From positions 186,001 through 250,000 of the forward strand of contig JACKFA010000005.1 in NCBI GenBank assembly GCA_020632715.1: DNA of 64,000 nucleotides. Reading direction: 5' to 3'. The DNA is from Deltaproteobacteria bacterium. GTDB taxonomy: Bacteria > Myxococcota_A > UBA9042 > PHBI01. Positions 1 through 8,608 of the stretch are shown here, one piece after another. Under the pieces are notes generated by a model. It ran no database searches. It saw nothing but the letters and a program-made list of their open reading frames with translations, and was not told the DNA's origin. A program made the translations under genes and the position numbers. Positions within the stretch are counted from its first letter, which is position 1. Each line of letters opens with the position of its first letter.

Positions 1-49
1 GCCATGATGTTTCGATTCAATCCATCGAATATTGCGATAGGATGTCGCC

Positions 50-970
50 ATGATCGAGACGATGACGCTGGACCAGCTGACGGTGCTCGTGGCGGTGGCG
101 GACACGGGGAGCTTCTCGGCGGCAGGCCGAGCGCTCCGGCGGGCGCAGAGCGGCGTGAGCTACGCCGTGGGCCAGCTCGAGGAGAGCCTGGGCGTCGCGC
201 TCTTCGACCGCTCGACGCGCACGCCGGGCCTGACGGAAGCCGGGCGCGCGGTCCTCGCCGAGGCGCGCGGGGTCCTCGAGCGGGTGGCCCGGCTGCGCGG
301 GCGGGCGCAGGCGCTGGCGGGCGGCGTGGAGCCCGAGGTGACCCTGGCGGTCGACCCGATGTTGCCGCTCGCGGCGCTGACGACGGTCGCGACGGCGTTC
401 CGCGCGCGCTGGCCGGGGGTGACGCTGCGGGTCTACACGGAGGCGCTCGGCGGCGTCGCGGCGCGCGTCCTCGACGGGACGGCGAGGCTCGGGGTGTCGG
501 CGGGCTTCGGCGTGAGCGGCGGCGCGCTGGCCGTGGAGCCGCTCGCGCAGGTGCGGCTCCGGCCGGTCGCGGCGGCGGGCGCGGCGCTCGCGGAGGCGGT
601 GGTGGGCGGGGTGGTGGCGGACGCCGAGTTCGCAGACGCCGTGCAGATCGTGCTGACCGACCCGTCCGAGGCGACGCGCGGGACGAGCGTCAACGTGCTC
701 AGCCGCTGCACCTGGCGCGTCGCGGACCTCGCGACGAAGCGGGCGCTGATCGTCGCCGGCCTCGGCTGGGGCACGCTCCCGGAGCACCTGGCGGCCGAGG
801 ATCTCGACGCCGGCAGGCTCGTCGAGGTGACGCCCGCGAGCTGGGGGGGCGTGCTGAGGCTCGTCCCGCTCTCGTCGATCACCCGGGTCGAGGCGCCGCC
901 AGGTCCCGCGGGCGCCTGGCTCCGGGACGAGCTCCACATCGCCTGCGCGCTCGCCGTCCCGGCGACGTAG
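50..970 (+). CDS. LysR-family transcriptional regulator
   Basis: A 306-residue one-component DNA-binding regulator. The N-terminal winged helix-turn-helix (about residues 5-65) has the LysR pattern: an L..L..VA..GSFSAAGR helix, then SGVSYAVGQLEESLGVALFD, then the T..GR.VL.EA wing. Residues 90-300 form the periplasmic-binding-like effector domain. Length fits the family. The ATG at 50 is used; a second in-frame ATG at 62 is possible because neither has a convincing Shine-Dalgarno. LysR regulators usually control a divergent neighbour, which here would lie left of the window, so the target is unknown. The effector cannot be told from sequence. Confidence 0.88.
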   Translation: MIETMTLDQLTVLVAVADTGSFSAAGRALRRAQSGVSYAVGQLEESLGVALFDRSTRTPGLTEAGRAVLAEARGVLERVARLRGRAQALAGGVEPEVTLAVDPMLPLAALTTVATAFRARWPGVTLRVYTEALGGVAARVLDGTARLGVSAGFGVSGGALAVEPLAQVRLRPVAAAGAALAEAVVGGVVADAEFADAVQIVLTDPSEATRGTSVNVLSRCTWRVADLATKRALIVAGLGWGTLPEHLAAEDLDAGRLVEVTPASWGGVLRLVPLSSITRVEAPPGPAGAWLRDELHIACALAVPAT

Positions 971-980
971 GGACGCATGC

Positions 981-1170
981 AGGCGGGCGGCCACGAGGGC
1001 CGCCCCTACGACGTTCGGCTCGCGTGGCGCCCACGGGCGGCCACGAGGGCCGCCCCTACGACGTTCGGCTCGCGTGGCGCCCACGGGCGGCCACGAGGGC
1101 CGCCCCTACGACGTGGGTCTCTCGCTGCGCCCTCGATTGGCGTAGGGGCGGCCCTTGTGGCCGCCCGCGT
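981..1170. repeat. REP hairpin cluster (three direct copies, one inverted)
   Basis: Three copies of a 50-bp unit run head to tail. Each has a perfect 8-bp stem, GGGCGGCC / GGCCGCCC, around the loop ACGAG (hairpins at 985-1005, 1035-1055 and 1085-1105), followed by CCTACGACGT. A fourth copy lies in opposite orientation at 1146-1166 (loop CTTGT), preceded by CGTAG. Direct plus inverted GC-rich hairpins with a short conserved tail, beside a RAYT transposase gene, are the hallmark of REP/BIME elements mobilised by that enzyme. They may also terminate transcription of the LysR gene and of the RAYT gene that converge on them. Confidence 0.85.
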
Positions 1171-1228
1171 TCACGACGAACCGCGGTCGATCGGTCACGC
1201 GCCTCGGTGGCGACCTCCCTTGCGCCGC

Positions 1229-1789
1229 CTACCACGGGTCCCTCTCGCTGCCTCGCGCCGGGTTCTCGGGGTCCCGCCCCCACCTCGCGGGGTTGGTCTG
1301 GATGTACGCCCGGATGGCCGCGAAAGACGCCTCGTCCCGAATGACGTGATCGAAGTAGCTCCTCTGCCAGAGTCGGCCCCGAAACGGAGGCCAGCCGGCT
1401 TCCCTCACTCCCTTCCCGTAAGCCAACGTCGTGAGTGACTTCCAGGCACCCACGATCTCTCCGAGCGTCGCCCTCCGAGCCTCCTCCGGGCCTCTCAGCG
1501 CGTCGTCGTCGAGCCCGAGCGAGACGTCGAGCCTCATGATCGCGTGGACATGATTCGGCATCACCCCGAGCGTGTCGCAGGCGAGTCCCGAGAAGCGCGA
1601 CGGCAACGACTCCCACACCTCGGCCACCACGTCGCCCGCCCCCGACGACTCGAACCTCCCCGCCACCACACGCCCGAGGAGACACACCTTGCCTTCGATG
1701 CAGAACGTCACGAAGTACGCGCCCGGTGCCGCGTAATCGCGCGTCGCCAGTCGATGTGGGCGTCGACTCGGTAGAGGCTCTCGCGGCAT
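1229..1789 (-). CDS. REP-associated tyrosine transposase (RAYT, Y1/HUH family)
   Basis: A 186-residue single-strand DNA transposase-like nuclease of the IS200-related Y1 family. The HUH metal-binding motif is MPNHVHAI (H80, H82), and the probable nucleophile is Y145 in WQRSYFDHVIRDE, followed by IRAYIQTNPARW. The N-terminal segment (R-LATRDY-PGAYFVTFC) is also typical of RAYTs. Start is the ATG at 1789; the reading frame stays open far upstream but that part has no recognisable protein character. Four REP hairpins lie just beyond its stop codon at 981-1170, its expected substrate. RAYTs are usually single-copy and domesticated rather than freely transposing; the motifs here look intact. Confidence 0.92.
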   Translation of the reverse strand: MPREPLPSRRPHRLATRDYAAPGAYFVTFCIEGKVCLLGRVVAGRFESSGAGDVVAEVWESLPSRFSGLACDTLGVMPNHVHAIMRLDVSLGLDDDALRGPEEARRATLGEIVGAWKSLTTLAYGKGVREAGWPPFRGRLWQRSYFDHVIRDEASFAAIRAYIQTNPARWGRDPENPARGSERDPW

Positions 1790-1895
1790 CGAGAAGCGAT
1801 GGTCACCCCGCGTCGCGAAACGAGGTCGAGCACCGAACGCGAGGCGAGGCGAGGCCGTCCAATCGGCGCAACGCCACGACGTGGGCCACCGCTCC

Positions 1896-2942
1896 CTATC
1901 GCGCGGGGCGTCCCCCTGGCGCGCGCGCCGCGGGGACGAAGCGCTCGAGCGTCCAGTTGAGGGGGCGCCCATCCTGCTCGAAGTAGACGCGGATCTGCCG
2001 CTCGGCGCTCCCGAGGCGCATGAGCTGGTCACCCGCCCGCGGCCACGGGTCGTAGACGTAGATGTCGGCGCCGTCGAAGCCGACCGTGATGTTGTGGTTG
2101 ATCCTGGCGCCCGGCGCGTCGCCGTTCGTCGAGATGCCGACGAGCGCGACCTGCCCGACGGTCCGGCGCAGCTCCGCGAAGAGCGCCTCCGCTGCGCCCC
2201 AGCCACGCCGCTCCTCCGAGACGAGGCGATCCTCCTCGGGGGTGAGCTCCGCCATGCTCGCGCGCTCCTCCGGTCCGAGGCCGTCGCCCGCGTCCGTCGT
2301 CTCCGAGACGAGGTACATCGCGCAGGCCAGGTGACGCAGGTTCTCGTAGCGGCCGTTGCCGGTCGCGATGAGACCCGCCATCGACCGCATGATCGGCAGG
2401 AGATCGCGCATCTGCCGGAGCCGCGTGCCGCGCCCTCCCTCGCTCCGGCCCACCTGCTCGGTCATCCGGGCCAGCGTCCGCTCCGCGACCGCCGCGACGC
2501 GGGCCGGGCCGCCGGGGATCTGCGCGCCCAGCATGGCCGCCGCCGAGCAGCGCATGTCGTCGACGACCGTGAGCGGGTCGCTGTCGATCTGCGTCAGGTG
2601 GGCCAGGATCCGGGCGTGGTCCCACCCCTGACGATCCTCCGTATACGGGAGGCGGCCGTTGACCTCCTCCGGATCGCGCCCCTCGTGAGGGCCCGTCTGG
2701 ATGGCGTTCTGCTCGAGCTCCGGGCGCGACATCTGCACCGGCCCGCTCCCGCCGAACGCCCCGCCGCGCGTGGCCTCCCACGTCGCGACGTTCCCGCCCG
2801 CGGCCTGCATCATCTGCACGGGCCCAGGCGGGGCGTCGACGTTCGCGGTCGCGAGATGGCCGTCAGCCGCACTCCTCGCGGTACCGACGACTTCCGGAGC
2901 GCCGTTCTTCGCAGTTGCGATGCGGCGTGACGCGCGATCCAT
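1896..2942 (-). CDS. Putative papain-like (C39-type) cysteine peptidase, orphan
   Basis: A 348-residue protein of unrecognised family. Start is the ATG at 2942, chosen because a strong GAGGAG lies seven bases upstream. The first 80 residues are low-complexity and probably disordered. The rest reads like a papain-fold peptidase: Cys132 at the start of a helix (DDMRCSAAAMLGA), then a helical middle, then His283 on a strand (INHNITVGFDGADIYVYDPW) with Asp298 after it. That Cys, then H-N-x-V-G-F, then Y-D-P order is what C39-like peptidases show. There is no signal peptide or membrane segment. It stands alone between the RAYT gene and the ene-reductase gene. Catalytic activity is inference; it might be a secreted effector or toxin-like protein. 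Confidence 0.55.
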   Translation of the reverse strand: MDRASRRIATAKNGAPEVVGTARSAADGHLATANVDAPPGPVQMMQAAGGNVATWEATRGGAFGGSGPVQMSRPELEQNAIQTGPHEGRDPEEVNGRLPYTEDRQGWDHARILAHLTQIDSDPLTVVDDMRCSAAAMLGAQIPGGPARVAAVAERTLARMTEQVGRSEGGRGTRLRQMRDLLPIMRSMAGLIATGNGRYENLRHLACAMYLVSETTDAGDGLGPEERASMAELTPEEDRLVSEERRGWGAAEALFAELRRTVGQVALVGISTNGDAPGARINHNITVGFDGADIYVYDPWPRAGDQLMRLGSAERQIRVYFEQDGRPLNWTLERFVPAARAPGGRPAR

Positions 2943-3040
2943 TCGAGCTCCTCGAGCGAGACGCCGGAGGATAACGCGCATGATGCGTGCGGACCACCAT
3001 CGAGCCCGGCGCGCGCCAAGGAGCCTGTAGCGCACTAGGG

Positions 3041-4135
3041 CTAGTCCGCGATGAACCCCTTCCATCGCCGCAGGTACTGCACGAACGGCGCGCTCACGGC
3101 CTTCGCCTCGAGGTCGGCCGGCGCGAACGGCGGCCGCTCCGGCTCGGCCCCCTCGCGCACGAGCGCCGGCAGGTCCGGGTTGCCGATGGCCGCCCGCGCC
3201 ACCGCCACACCGGCCGCGCCCTTCGCGAGCATCGCGTCCACGTCCGCCCTCGTCCACACCTTGCCGGCGACGAGGATCGGGACCTCCGGCGGCAGCGCCG
3301 CCCGGAACACCTCGACGGCGTGTTCCTGCGGGCGCTTCGTCGTGTTGCGGTGGACGTCCCAGAGCGAGAGGTGCACGAAGTCGACACCGTCCTCGACGAG
3401 CCAGCGCGCGACCTGCACGCTCTCGTCGAGGTCGAGACCGGCGGCGTTCCCGAAGTCCTCGGGCGAGAGCCGCACACCCACGACGAACCCCGCCGACACC
3501 GCCGCGCGCACGGCCCGCGTGACCTCGCGCACGAGGCGCGCGCGCCCCTCGAGGTCCCCGCCCCAGCCGTCGTCCCGCGTGTTGAACCGCGACAGGAACT
3601 GCGTCAGGAGGTAGCCGTGCGCGCCGTGGAGCTCGACGCCGCCGAAGCCCGCCTGCTCGCAGCGCGCCGCCGCCGCCGCGAACGCCTCGATGACCCGCGT
3701 GATGTCGGCCCCGGTCGCCTCGCGCGTCCCCGGCTCGACGCCGGGCACGTCGGGCCCGACCTTCGCGGTCCACGGGGCGGCGCCACTCGCCGTCGGGTCC
3801 GCCCGGAGGCCGCCGTGGAAGACCTGCACGAGCCCGAGCGCTCCGTGGGCGGCGATGTCCCGCGCGAGCCGCGCGAGCCCCGGCACGTGCGCCGCGTCGA
3901 AGCACGCGAGCTCGCCCGGCCACCCCTGCCCATCCTTCGTGACGTGGCTCGCGCACGTCGTCACGACGCCGAAGCCGCCCGCCGCGCGCCGCACGAGCCA
4001 GTCGCGCTCGACGTCGGAGAGCGTCCCGTCGGCGTGGCTCTGCTGGTTCGTCATCGCCGCCAGGACCAGCCTGTTCGGCGCCTCGACCCCGTTCCGGAAG
4101 ACCAGCGGTGAGAACGGATCCACGATCCCGCCCAT
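3041..4135 (-). CDS. NADH:flavin oxidoreductase / Old Yellow Enzyme family
   Basis: A 364-residue FMN-dependent TIM-barrel oxidoreductase, probably an ene-reductase acting on activated C=C bonds. Family marks: PNRLVLAAMTN near residue 20, QVFHGG at 104-109 (substrate and FMN contacts), the signature around H170-GAHGYLL-QFLS-NTRDD-WGG at 168-193, and a C-terminal phosphate-binding stretch (GVAVARAAIGNPDL). Length is normal for the short OYE class. Start ATG at 4135 is preceded by GAGGAGG at good distance. It is cytoplasmic. The next gene is divergent, 127 bp away. The physiological substrate cannot be inferred. Confidence 0.9.
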   Translation of the reverse strand: MGGIVDPFSPLVFRNGVEAPNRLVLAAMTNQQSHADGTLSDVERDWLVRRAAGGFGVVTTCASHVTKDGQGWPGELACFDAAHVPGLARLARDIAAHGALGLVQVFHGGLRADPTASGAAPWTAKVGPDVPGVEPGTREATGADITRVIEAFAAAAARCEQAGFGGVELHGAHGYLLTQFLSRFNTRDDGWGGDLEGRARLVREVTRAVRAAVSAGFVVGVRLSPEDFGNAAGLDLDESVQVARWLVEDGVDFVHLSLWDVHRNTTKRPQEHAVEVFRAALPPEVPILVAGKVWTRADVDAMLAKGAAGVAVARAAIGNPDLPALVREGAEPERPPFAPADLEAKAVSAPFVQYLRRWKGFIAD

Positions 4136-4262
4136 GCGAACACCTCCTCAGGGCGCCCGTGATGCCAGATCTCGCGCCCATCGGCCAGCGCCCCTTGACC
4201 CCGGCGCCTGCTCGGGCACCTTCGAGCTCCGACGAGCACACGACCACGACGCGAGGCGCGCC

Positions 4263-5201
4263 ATGAGGTTCCGAACGAGCTACTACGCCGGCAGCGGCCC
4301 CTCCTACGAGGACTGCCACTTCCTCGCCCAGCGCTACGACGAGGTGGCCGGCTTCCGCCTGTTCGAGAGCGAGTGCTGGGTCATGAGGAACCTCCCGGAC
4401 GACGACGACGACGGCGAGGTCCTGACGCAGGACCTCTTCGGCACGCAGAGCTGGCTCACCGGCCTCTGGCGCGCGCCGAGCGGCGAGGTCTTCGTGTCCG
4501 ACTCCGACGGCGTCGTCCACCACCTCCTCGCCCACGGCGACGACGACGAGGACGACGACTGGGTCGAGCACCCCATCGACTGCACGCTCTTCGGCGTCCA
4601 CGGGCGCGCCGCCGACGACGTCTGGACCTGGGGCGACGCCGAGGACGACCGCCCCGCCCTCTTCCACTGGGACGGCGACGACTGGCGCGAGATCCCCGGC
4701 CCCGACTTCGCCATCGTCTCGCTCCACGCCGCCGGCGACCTCCTCTGGGCCGCCGGCCGCCGCGGCGCCGTGGCCGTCCGCGACGCGGGCGGCTGGCGGC
4801 GGGTGCCGACCGACGTCCAGCACGATCTCACCTGCGTCTTCGCCGCCTCCCCCGGCGAGGTCTACGCCGTCGGCCAGGAGGGCGCCTTCCTCGTCGGCGA
4901 CCGCGACGGGCTCCGCCTCGCGGCGCGCGGCCCCGGCGAGGGCGTCGCGCTCCAGGCCGTCGCGAAGCACGACGGCGTCGTCTGGGTCGGCGGCCACCAC
5001 CAGGGGCTCCTCCGCTGGGACGGCGCCGAGCTCGTCCTCGAGAAGCCCGGCTACCGCGTCGCCGACCTCGACGCGCGCGGGGCCCTCGTCGTGACCGAGG
5101 AGGAGTCCATCATCGGCCGCGACGCCGACGGCGCGTGGTGGGGCGCCGGCGACGACGCCCTCGCCGAGGCGCGGGGCGACTCCGACCTCGGAGATTGGTG
5201 A
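4263..5201 (+). CDS. Hypothetical acidic protein, probable beta-propeller
   Basis: A 312-residue soluble protein with no recognised family. It is strongly acidic (runs such as DDDDDG and DDDEDDDW) and rich in Trp and Gly. Short repeating blades of the form F-V-G..G-V..-W-DG-W can be seen, for example LFHWDGDDWREI, VRDAGGWRRV and LLRWDGAELV, roughly every 40 residues, suggesting a WD/Kelch-like propeller. There is no signal peptide, so it is likely cytoplasmic. Start ATG 4263 is the first Met in frame before conserved-looking sequence. It converges on the SulP gene 51 bp away. Similar propellers in myxobacteria are of unknown function. Confidence 0.6.
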   Translation: MRFRTSYYAGSGPSYEDCHFLAQRYDEVAGFRLFESECWVMRNLPDDDDDGEVLTQDLFGTQSWLTGLWRAPSGEVFVSDSDGVVHHLLAHGDDDEDDDWVEHPIDCTLFGVHGRAADDVWTWGDAEDDRPALFHWDGDDWREIPGPDFAIVSLHAAGDLLWAAGRRGAVAVRDAGGWRRVPTDVQHDLTCVFAASPGEVYAVGQEGAFLVGDRDGLRLAARGPGEGVALQAVAKHDGVVWVGGHHQGLLRWDGAELVLEKPGYRVADLDARGALVVTEEESIIGRDADGAWWGAGDDALAEARGDSDLGDW

Positions 5202-5252
5202 CGCGCCGGCGGCGGTCCATCCGCGTATGCGGATGAACGGATGGAGCCCTGT

Positions 5253-6896
5253 TCAGGCGCCGCCGCGCCAGTCGCGGACGGCGTCGTCGACGTTCATGTA
5301 GAAGCGCTCCTCGCCGAGCCGGTCCCAGAGGCCCGACGCCTTCATCACCCGGAGCACCGGCACCTTGGCGCTCGCGACCATGAAGCGGATCCCGCGCGCC
5401 TCGTAGTCCTCCACGATGGCGAGGAGCGCGCTCGCGGCGCTGCTGTCGAGCTGCGTCAGCGAGCACGCCTCGAGCAGCACCGCGCGGAGCGGCGCCTCCG
5501 CCTCGCGCTCGAGCCGCTTCAGGAGCGCCTTCAGGAACGTCACGTTGCCGAAGTAGAACTGCGCGTCGATGCGGATGATGACGAGGCCCGGGTAGGTCGT
5601 CGCCTCCGGGTGGTTCTTCACGTTCCGGAAGTCCGCCGTGTCGCCGAGGCGCCCGAGGACCGCCGTGTGCGGGCGCGTCGTCTCGAAGACGAAGAGCGCG
5701 AGGGACGCCCCGACGCCGATGCCGATGCCCGGCTCGATGCCGACGGCCAGCGTGGCGACGAAGGTGAGCACCAGGAGCCACATGTCGGGGCGTCGCACCA
5801 CCGCGAGCCGCCGCACCGCCGCCACGTCGATGAGCCCCGACACCGCCGTGATGATGATCGCCGCGAGCGTCGCCTTCGGGAGCGGCTCGAGGAGCCCGGT
5901 CAGGAAGAGCAGCGTGAGCGCCACCCAACCCGCGGTCACGAGCAGCGTGAACGGGGAGGTCGACCCCGCCGACGCGTGCACCGCCGACCGCGAGAAGCTC
6001 GCGCTCACCGGGAAGCCCTGCGTGAGCCCAGCCACGAGGTTCGCGCCGCCGGCGGCGACGAGCTCACGGTTCGCGTCGACGTCGTAGCGGTTCCGGTCGG
6101 CGAAGGTCTTGGCGATGGAGATCATCGTCAGGTAGCCCACGAACGCGATGGTCACGGCGGTCGGGAGGAGCGCGAGGAGGGTGTCCGCGTCGAGCGCCGG
6201 CGCCTCGAACGCCGGGAGCCCCGCCGGGATGGCGCCGATGACCGTCACGCCGCGCTCCTCGAGCCCGAGGAGCGCCGAGGCGGCCGTCGCGAGCACCACC
6301 ACGCCGAGCGCGTAGGGAGCGCGCGGGATCCGCTTCTTCCCGAGGACGAGCAGCGCGATGGACACCGCGCCCACGGCCGCCGTCACCGGGTCGACGGCGT
6401 CGACGTGCGCGACGATGCGCGCGACGAGCTCGTGCGCGTGGGGGCTCGGCTCGAGCCTGAAGCCGACGAGGTTACCGACCTGTGAGAGCGCGATGGTGAT
6501 GGCCGCCGCCGACGTGAAGCCGCTGAGCACCGGGCTCGACAGGAAGTTCACGAGGAAGCCGGCGCGCAGGACGCCGAGGAAGAGCTGGATGCAGGCGACC
6601 TCGATCGCGAGGAGCGCCGCGTAGCTCGCGTAGTTCGCGTCGTTCACGAAGCCGAGCGTCGCGAGCGTCGCGCCGACGAGGAGCGTGTCGAGGGCGCCCG
6701 GGCCGACCGCGAGCTCGCGCGAGCGGCCGATGAGGGCGTAGACGACCAGCGGCAGGAGCGAGGCGTAGAGCCCGTGGATCGGCTCGAGCCCGGCGACCAG
6801 GGCGTACGCCATGCCCTGCGGGATGATGACCACCGCGGTGGTCGTCCCCGCCATGACGTTCCGGAGGAGCCGCTCGCGCGACGGCGCGCGCGCCAT
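5253..6896 (-). CDS. SulP-family anion transporter with STAS domain
   Basis: A 547-residue inner-membrane permease of the SulP (SLC26-like) family, which moves sulfate, bicarbonate or other anions. The N-terminal half has about 10-12 hydrophobic segments and the family pattern IPQGMAYALVAGL.P..GLYASL near residue 25, then GP..L..LLVGATLA. After the membrane domain comes a cytoplasmic STAS domain (about 430-545) with the strand YPGLVIIRID and the LLEACSLTQLDSSAASAL phosphorylation-loop region. Start ATG 6896 was preferred over an upstream in-frame ATG because GAGGAG lies just before it. The substrate is not determinable. It is divergent from the di-heme cytochrome gene. Confidence 0.93.
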   Translation of the reverse strand: MARAPSRERLLRNVMAGTTTAVVIIPQGMAYALVAGLEPIHGLYASLLPLVVYALIGRSRELAVGPGALDTLLVGATLATLGFVNDANYASYAALLAIEVACIQLFLGVLRAGFLVNFLSSPVLSGFTSAAAITIALSQVGNLVGFRLEPSPHAHELVARIVAHVDAVDPVTAAVGAVSIALLVLGKKRIPRAPYALGVVVLATAASALLGLEERGVTVIGAIPAGLPAFEAPALDADTLLALLPTAVTIAFVGYLTMISIAKTFADRNRYDVDANRELVAAGGANLVAGLTQGFPVSASFSRSAVHASAGSTSPFTLLVTAGWVALTLLFLTGLLEPLPKATLAAIIITAVSGLIDVAAVRRLAVVRRPDMWLLVLTFVATLAVGIEPGIGIGVGASLALFVFETTRPHTAVLGRLGDTADFRNVKNHPEATTYPGLVIIRIDAQFYFGNVTFLKALLKRLEREAEAPLRAVLLEACSLTQLDSSAASALLAIVEDYEARGIRFMVASAKVPVLRVMKASGLWDRLGEERFYMNVDDAVRDWRGGA

Positions 6897-7126
6897 CAGC
6901 GCTGCTCCTCGCTGGGTCGCCCGCCGCTCACCCGCATCTCGCCTCGCTCTCCCGCGCAACGCACCCACCGCGCGCCGCGTGCCGCCCCGTCATCGCACGG
7001 GCCGGCGCCCGCGCCAAGGCCGTTCCCACCTCGGCGCCCGCCGCGTCTTCGCAATTGAACCCGCGGGCATTTCTCGCTACGGGTACGCGCTCAGCGCCGT
7101 CACCACCACTCCGCGAGGACCTCCGC

Positions 7127-8608
7127 ATGACGCCCCTCCCCCGCCCCCGCCTGCTCGCTGCCGCCCTCGCGCTCGCGGTGGGGAGCGCGTGCGCCGGCGA
7201 CGCGGACGCGACGCGCGATCTCGACGCCGAGCTCGCCGCCCTCGCCGCCCCCCCGGGCCTCGACGACGGCGGTCTCACCAACGTGAGCGCCGACCTCGAC
7301 GCCGTCCTCGAGCGCGGCGCCATCTTCGGCGCCTGCGATCGCTGGGACGCCGGTGAGCGCGACCGCGAGACCACCCTCCTCTGCGGTAAGTGGATGTTCT
7401 TCTACGGCACCTTCCGCGGCGCCGGGCCGCCGCAGGTGCTCCTCGAGATGCTCGGCCGCGAGCTCCCGGCCAGCGTCGGGCACGGCTGGAGCGGCGTCGG
7501 TCAGATCCCGGACCCCTACCACGACGGCCTGCCGCTCGGCTGGGCCCCGAGCTACGACGCCGCCAGGCCCGGCGGCGAGCCGGCCCCGATCGCCGCCATG
7601 ACCTGCGCCGGCTGCCACTTCGCGCAGCTCCCCGACGGCCGCTACGCCGTTGGCGCCCCGAACACCCGCTTCGACTACGGGCGGCAGCTCCTCACGCTCT
7701 CGCTCCTCCCGCGCCTCCTCACCGGCGAGCCCGCGAGCGCGCACGCGCCCGAGGCCGTCGCCGAGGTCCAGCCCGTGCTCGACGAGCTCGGTGACGACAC
7801 GCGGCAGCGCCTCCTCGCCGCCCTCGTCCCCATCCTGCAGGCGGGCGTCACGCCGCCCGGCGCCACCGATCCGGACGTCGAGCGCGCGCAGGCCGGCTGG
7901 CGCCCCGGCACCCTCGACACCTTCATGGCCCCCCTCCAGCCGGACGACGGCGTCGACATCCCGACCCGCATCATGGCGCTCTGGGAGATCGCGACCGACG
8001 AGGAGCTGGCCGCGCACGGCATGCCCCACGCGATGCTCGGTTGGGCCGGCGGGAGCGCCGGCGTCGCCGAGTTCGTCGACTTCTTCGTGACCTGGTTCGG
8101 CGACCGCGAGGCGTGGCCGCCCGAGCGCCAGGCGCCGCTCGTGGCGTTCGTCCGCTCGCTGCGGCGGCCGACGCCCCCCGCGCCGGCCGACCAGGCCGAG
8201 GTCGAGCGCGGCAAGGCCCTCTTCGTCGACAGCGGCTGCCTCGGCTGCCACGGGGGCCCGCGCGGCGGCTCCACGCGCGCCTACGGCTTCGACGAGATCG
8301 GCACCGACGACGCCCTCGCCCGCTTCATGGACCCCGACGGCGACGGCGTCCCCTGCTGCGGCCTCGACGCGGGCGGCGGCGGCCAGCTCACCCGCGGCGT
8401 GAAGTCCCCGCGCCTCGTCGGCCTCTGGGCGCAGCCGCGGCTCCTCCACGATGGCGCCGTCGACGGCCTCGACGGCCTCTTCTGCGTCACGACCGCGCGC
8501 CCCACCGTCACCGCCGCCGGCTACGGCGACGGCGGCCACCTCGACCTCTGCGAGCGCTTCTCACCCGGGGAGAAGGCCGCGCTCATCGCCTTCCTGGAGA
8601 CCCTCTGA
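7127..8608 (+). CDS. Di-heme cytochrome c lipoprotein, peroxidase/MauG-like layout
   Basis: A 493-residue exported lipoprotein. The signal peptide ends at a lipobox-like VGSAC (Cys22). Two c-haem sites are present: CAGCH at 160-164 and CLGCH at 371-375. The C-terminal part contains VKSPRLVGLWAQPRLLHDGAVDGLDGL, the shape seen near the end of di-heme cytochrome c peroxidases and MauG-like enzymes (a sequence with LRN or LxG, W, then LHDG). A CCGLD pair may form a disulfide. Start ATG 7127 gives a proper signal sequence; upstream in-frame Met codons do not. Its stop overlaps the next gene's start (TGATG), so the two are co-translated. Peroxidase function is inference. Confidence 0.8.
   Translation: MTPLPRPRLLAAALALAVGSACAGDADATRDLDAELAALAAPPGLDDGGLTNVSADLDAVLERGAIFGACDRWDAGERDRETTLLCGKWMFFYGTFRGAGPPQVLLEMLGRELPASVGHGWSGVGQIPDPYHDGLPLGWAPSYDAARPGGEPAPIAAMTCAGCHFAQLPDGRYAVGAPNTRFDYGRQLLTLSLLPRLLTGEPASAHAPEAVAEVQPVLDELGDDTRQRLLAALVPILQAGVTPPGATDPDVERAQAGWRPGTLDTFMAPLQPDDGVDIPTRIMALWEIATDEELAAHGMPHAMLGWAGGSAGVAEFVDFFVTWFGDREAWPPERQAPLVAFVRSLRRPTPPAPADQAEVERGKALFVDSGCLGCHGGPRGGSTRAYGFDEIGTDDALARFMDPDGDGVPCCGLDAGGGGQLTRGVKSPRLVGLWAQPRLLHDGAVDGLDGLFCVTTARPTVTAAGYGDGGHLDLCERFSPGEKAALIAFLETL

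Noticed and set aside
981..1170. A possible CRISPR array in the 50-bp tandem units
   Set aside because: The units are identical through their whole length, without variable spacers, contain a strong hairpin and lie beside a RAYT gene.
2943..5000. Extension of the cysteine-peptidase candidate frame up to 5000 on the minus strand
   Set aside because: The upstream part is Arg/Ala/Gly-rich shadow of the ene-reductase and propeller genes; a strong GAGGAG at 2942 marks the true start.
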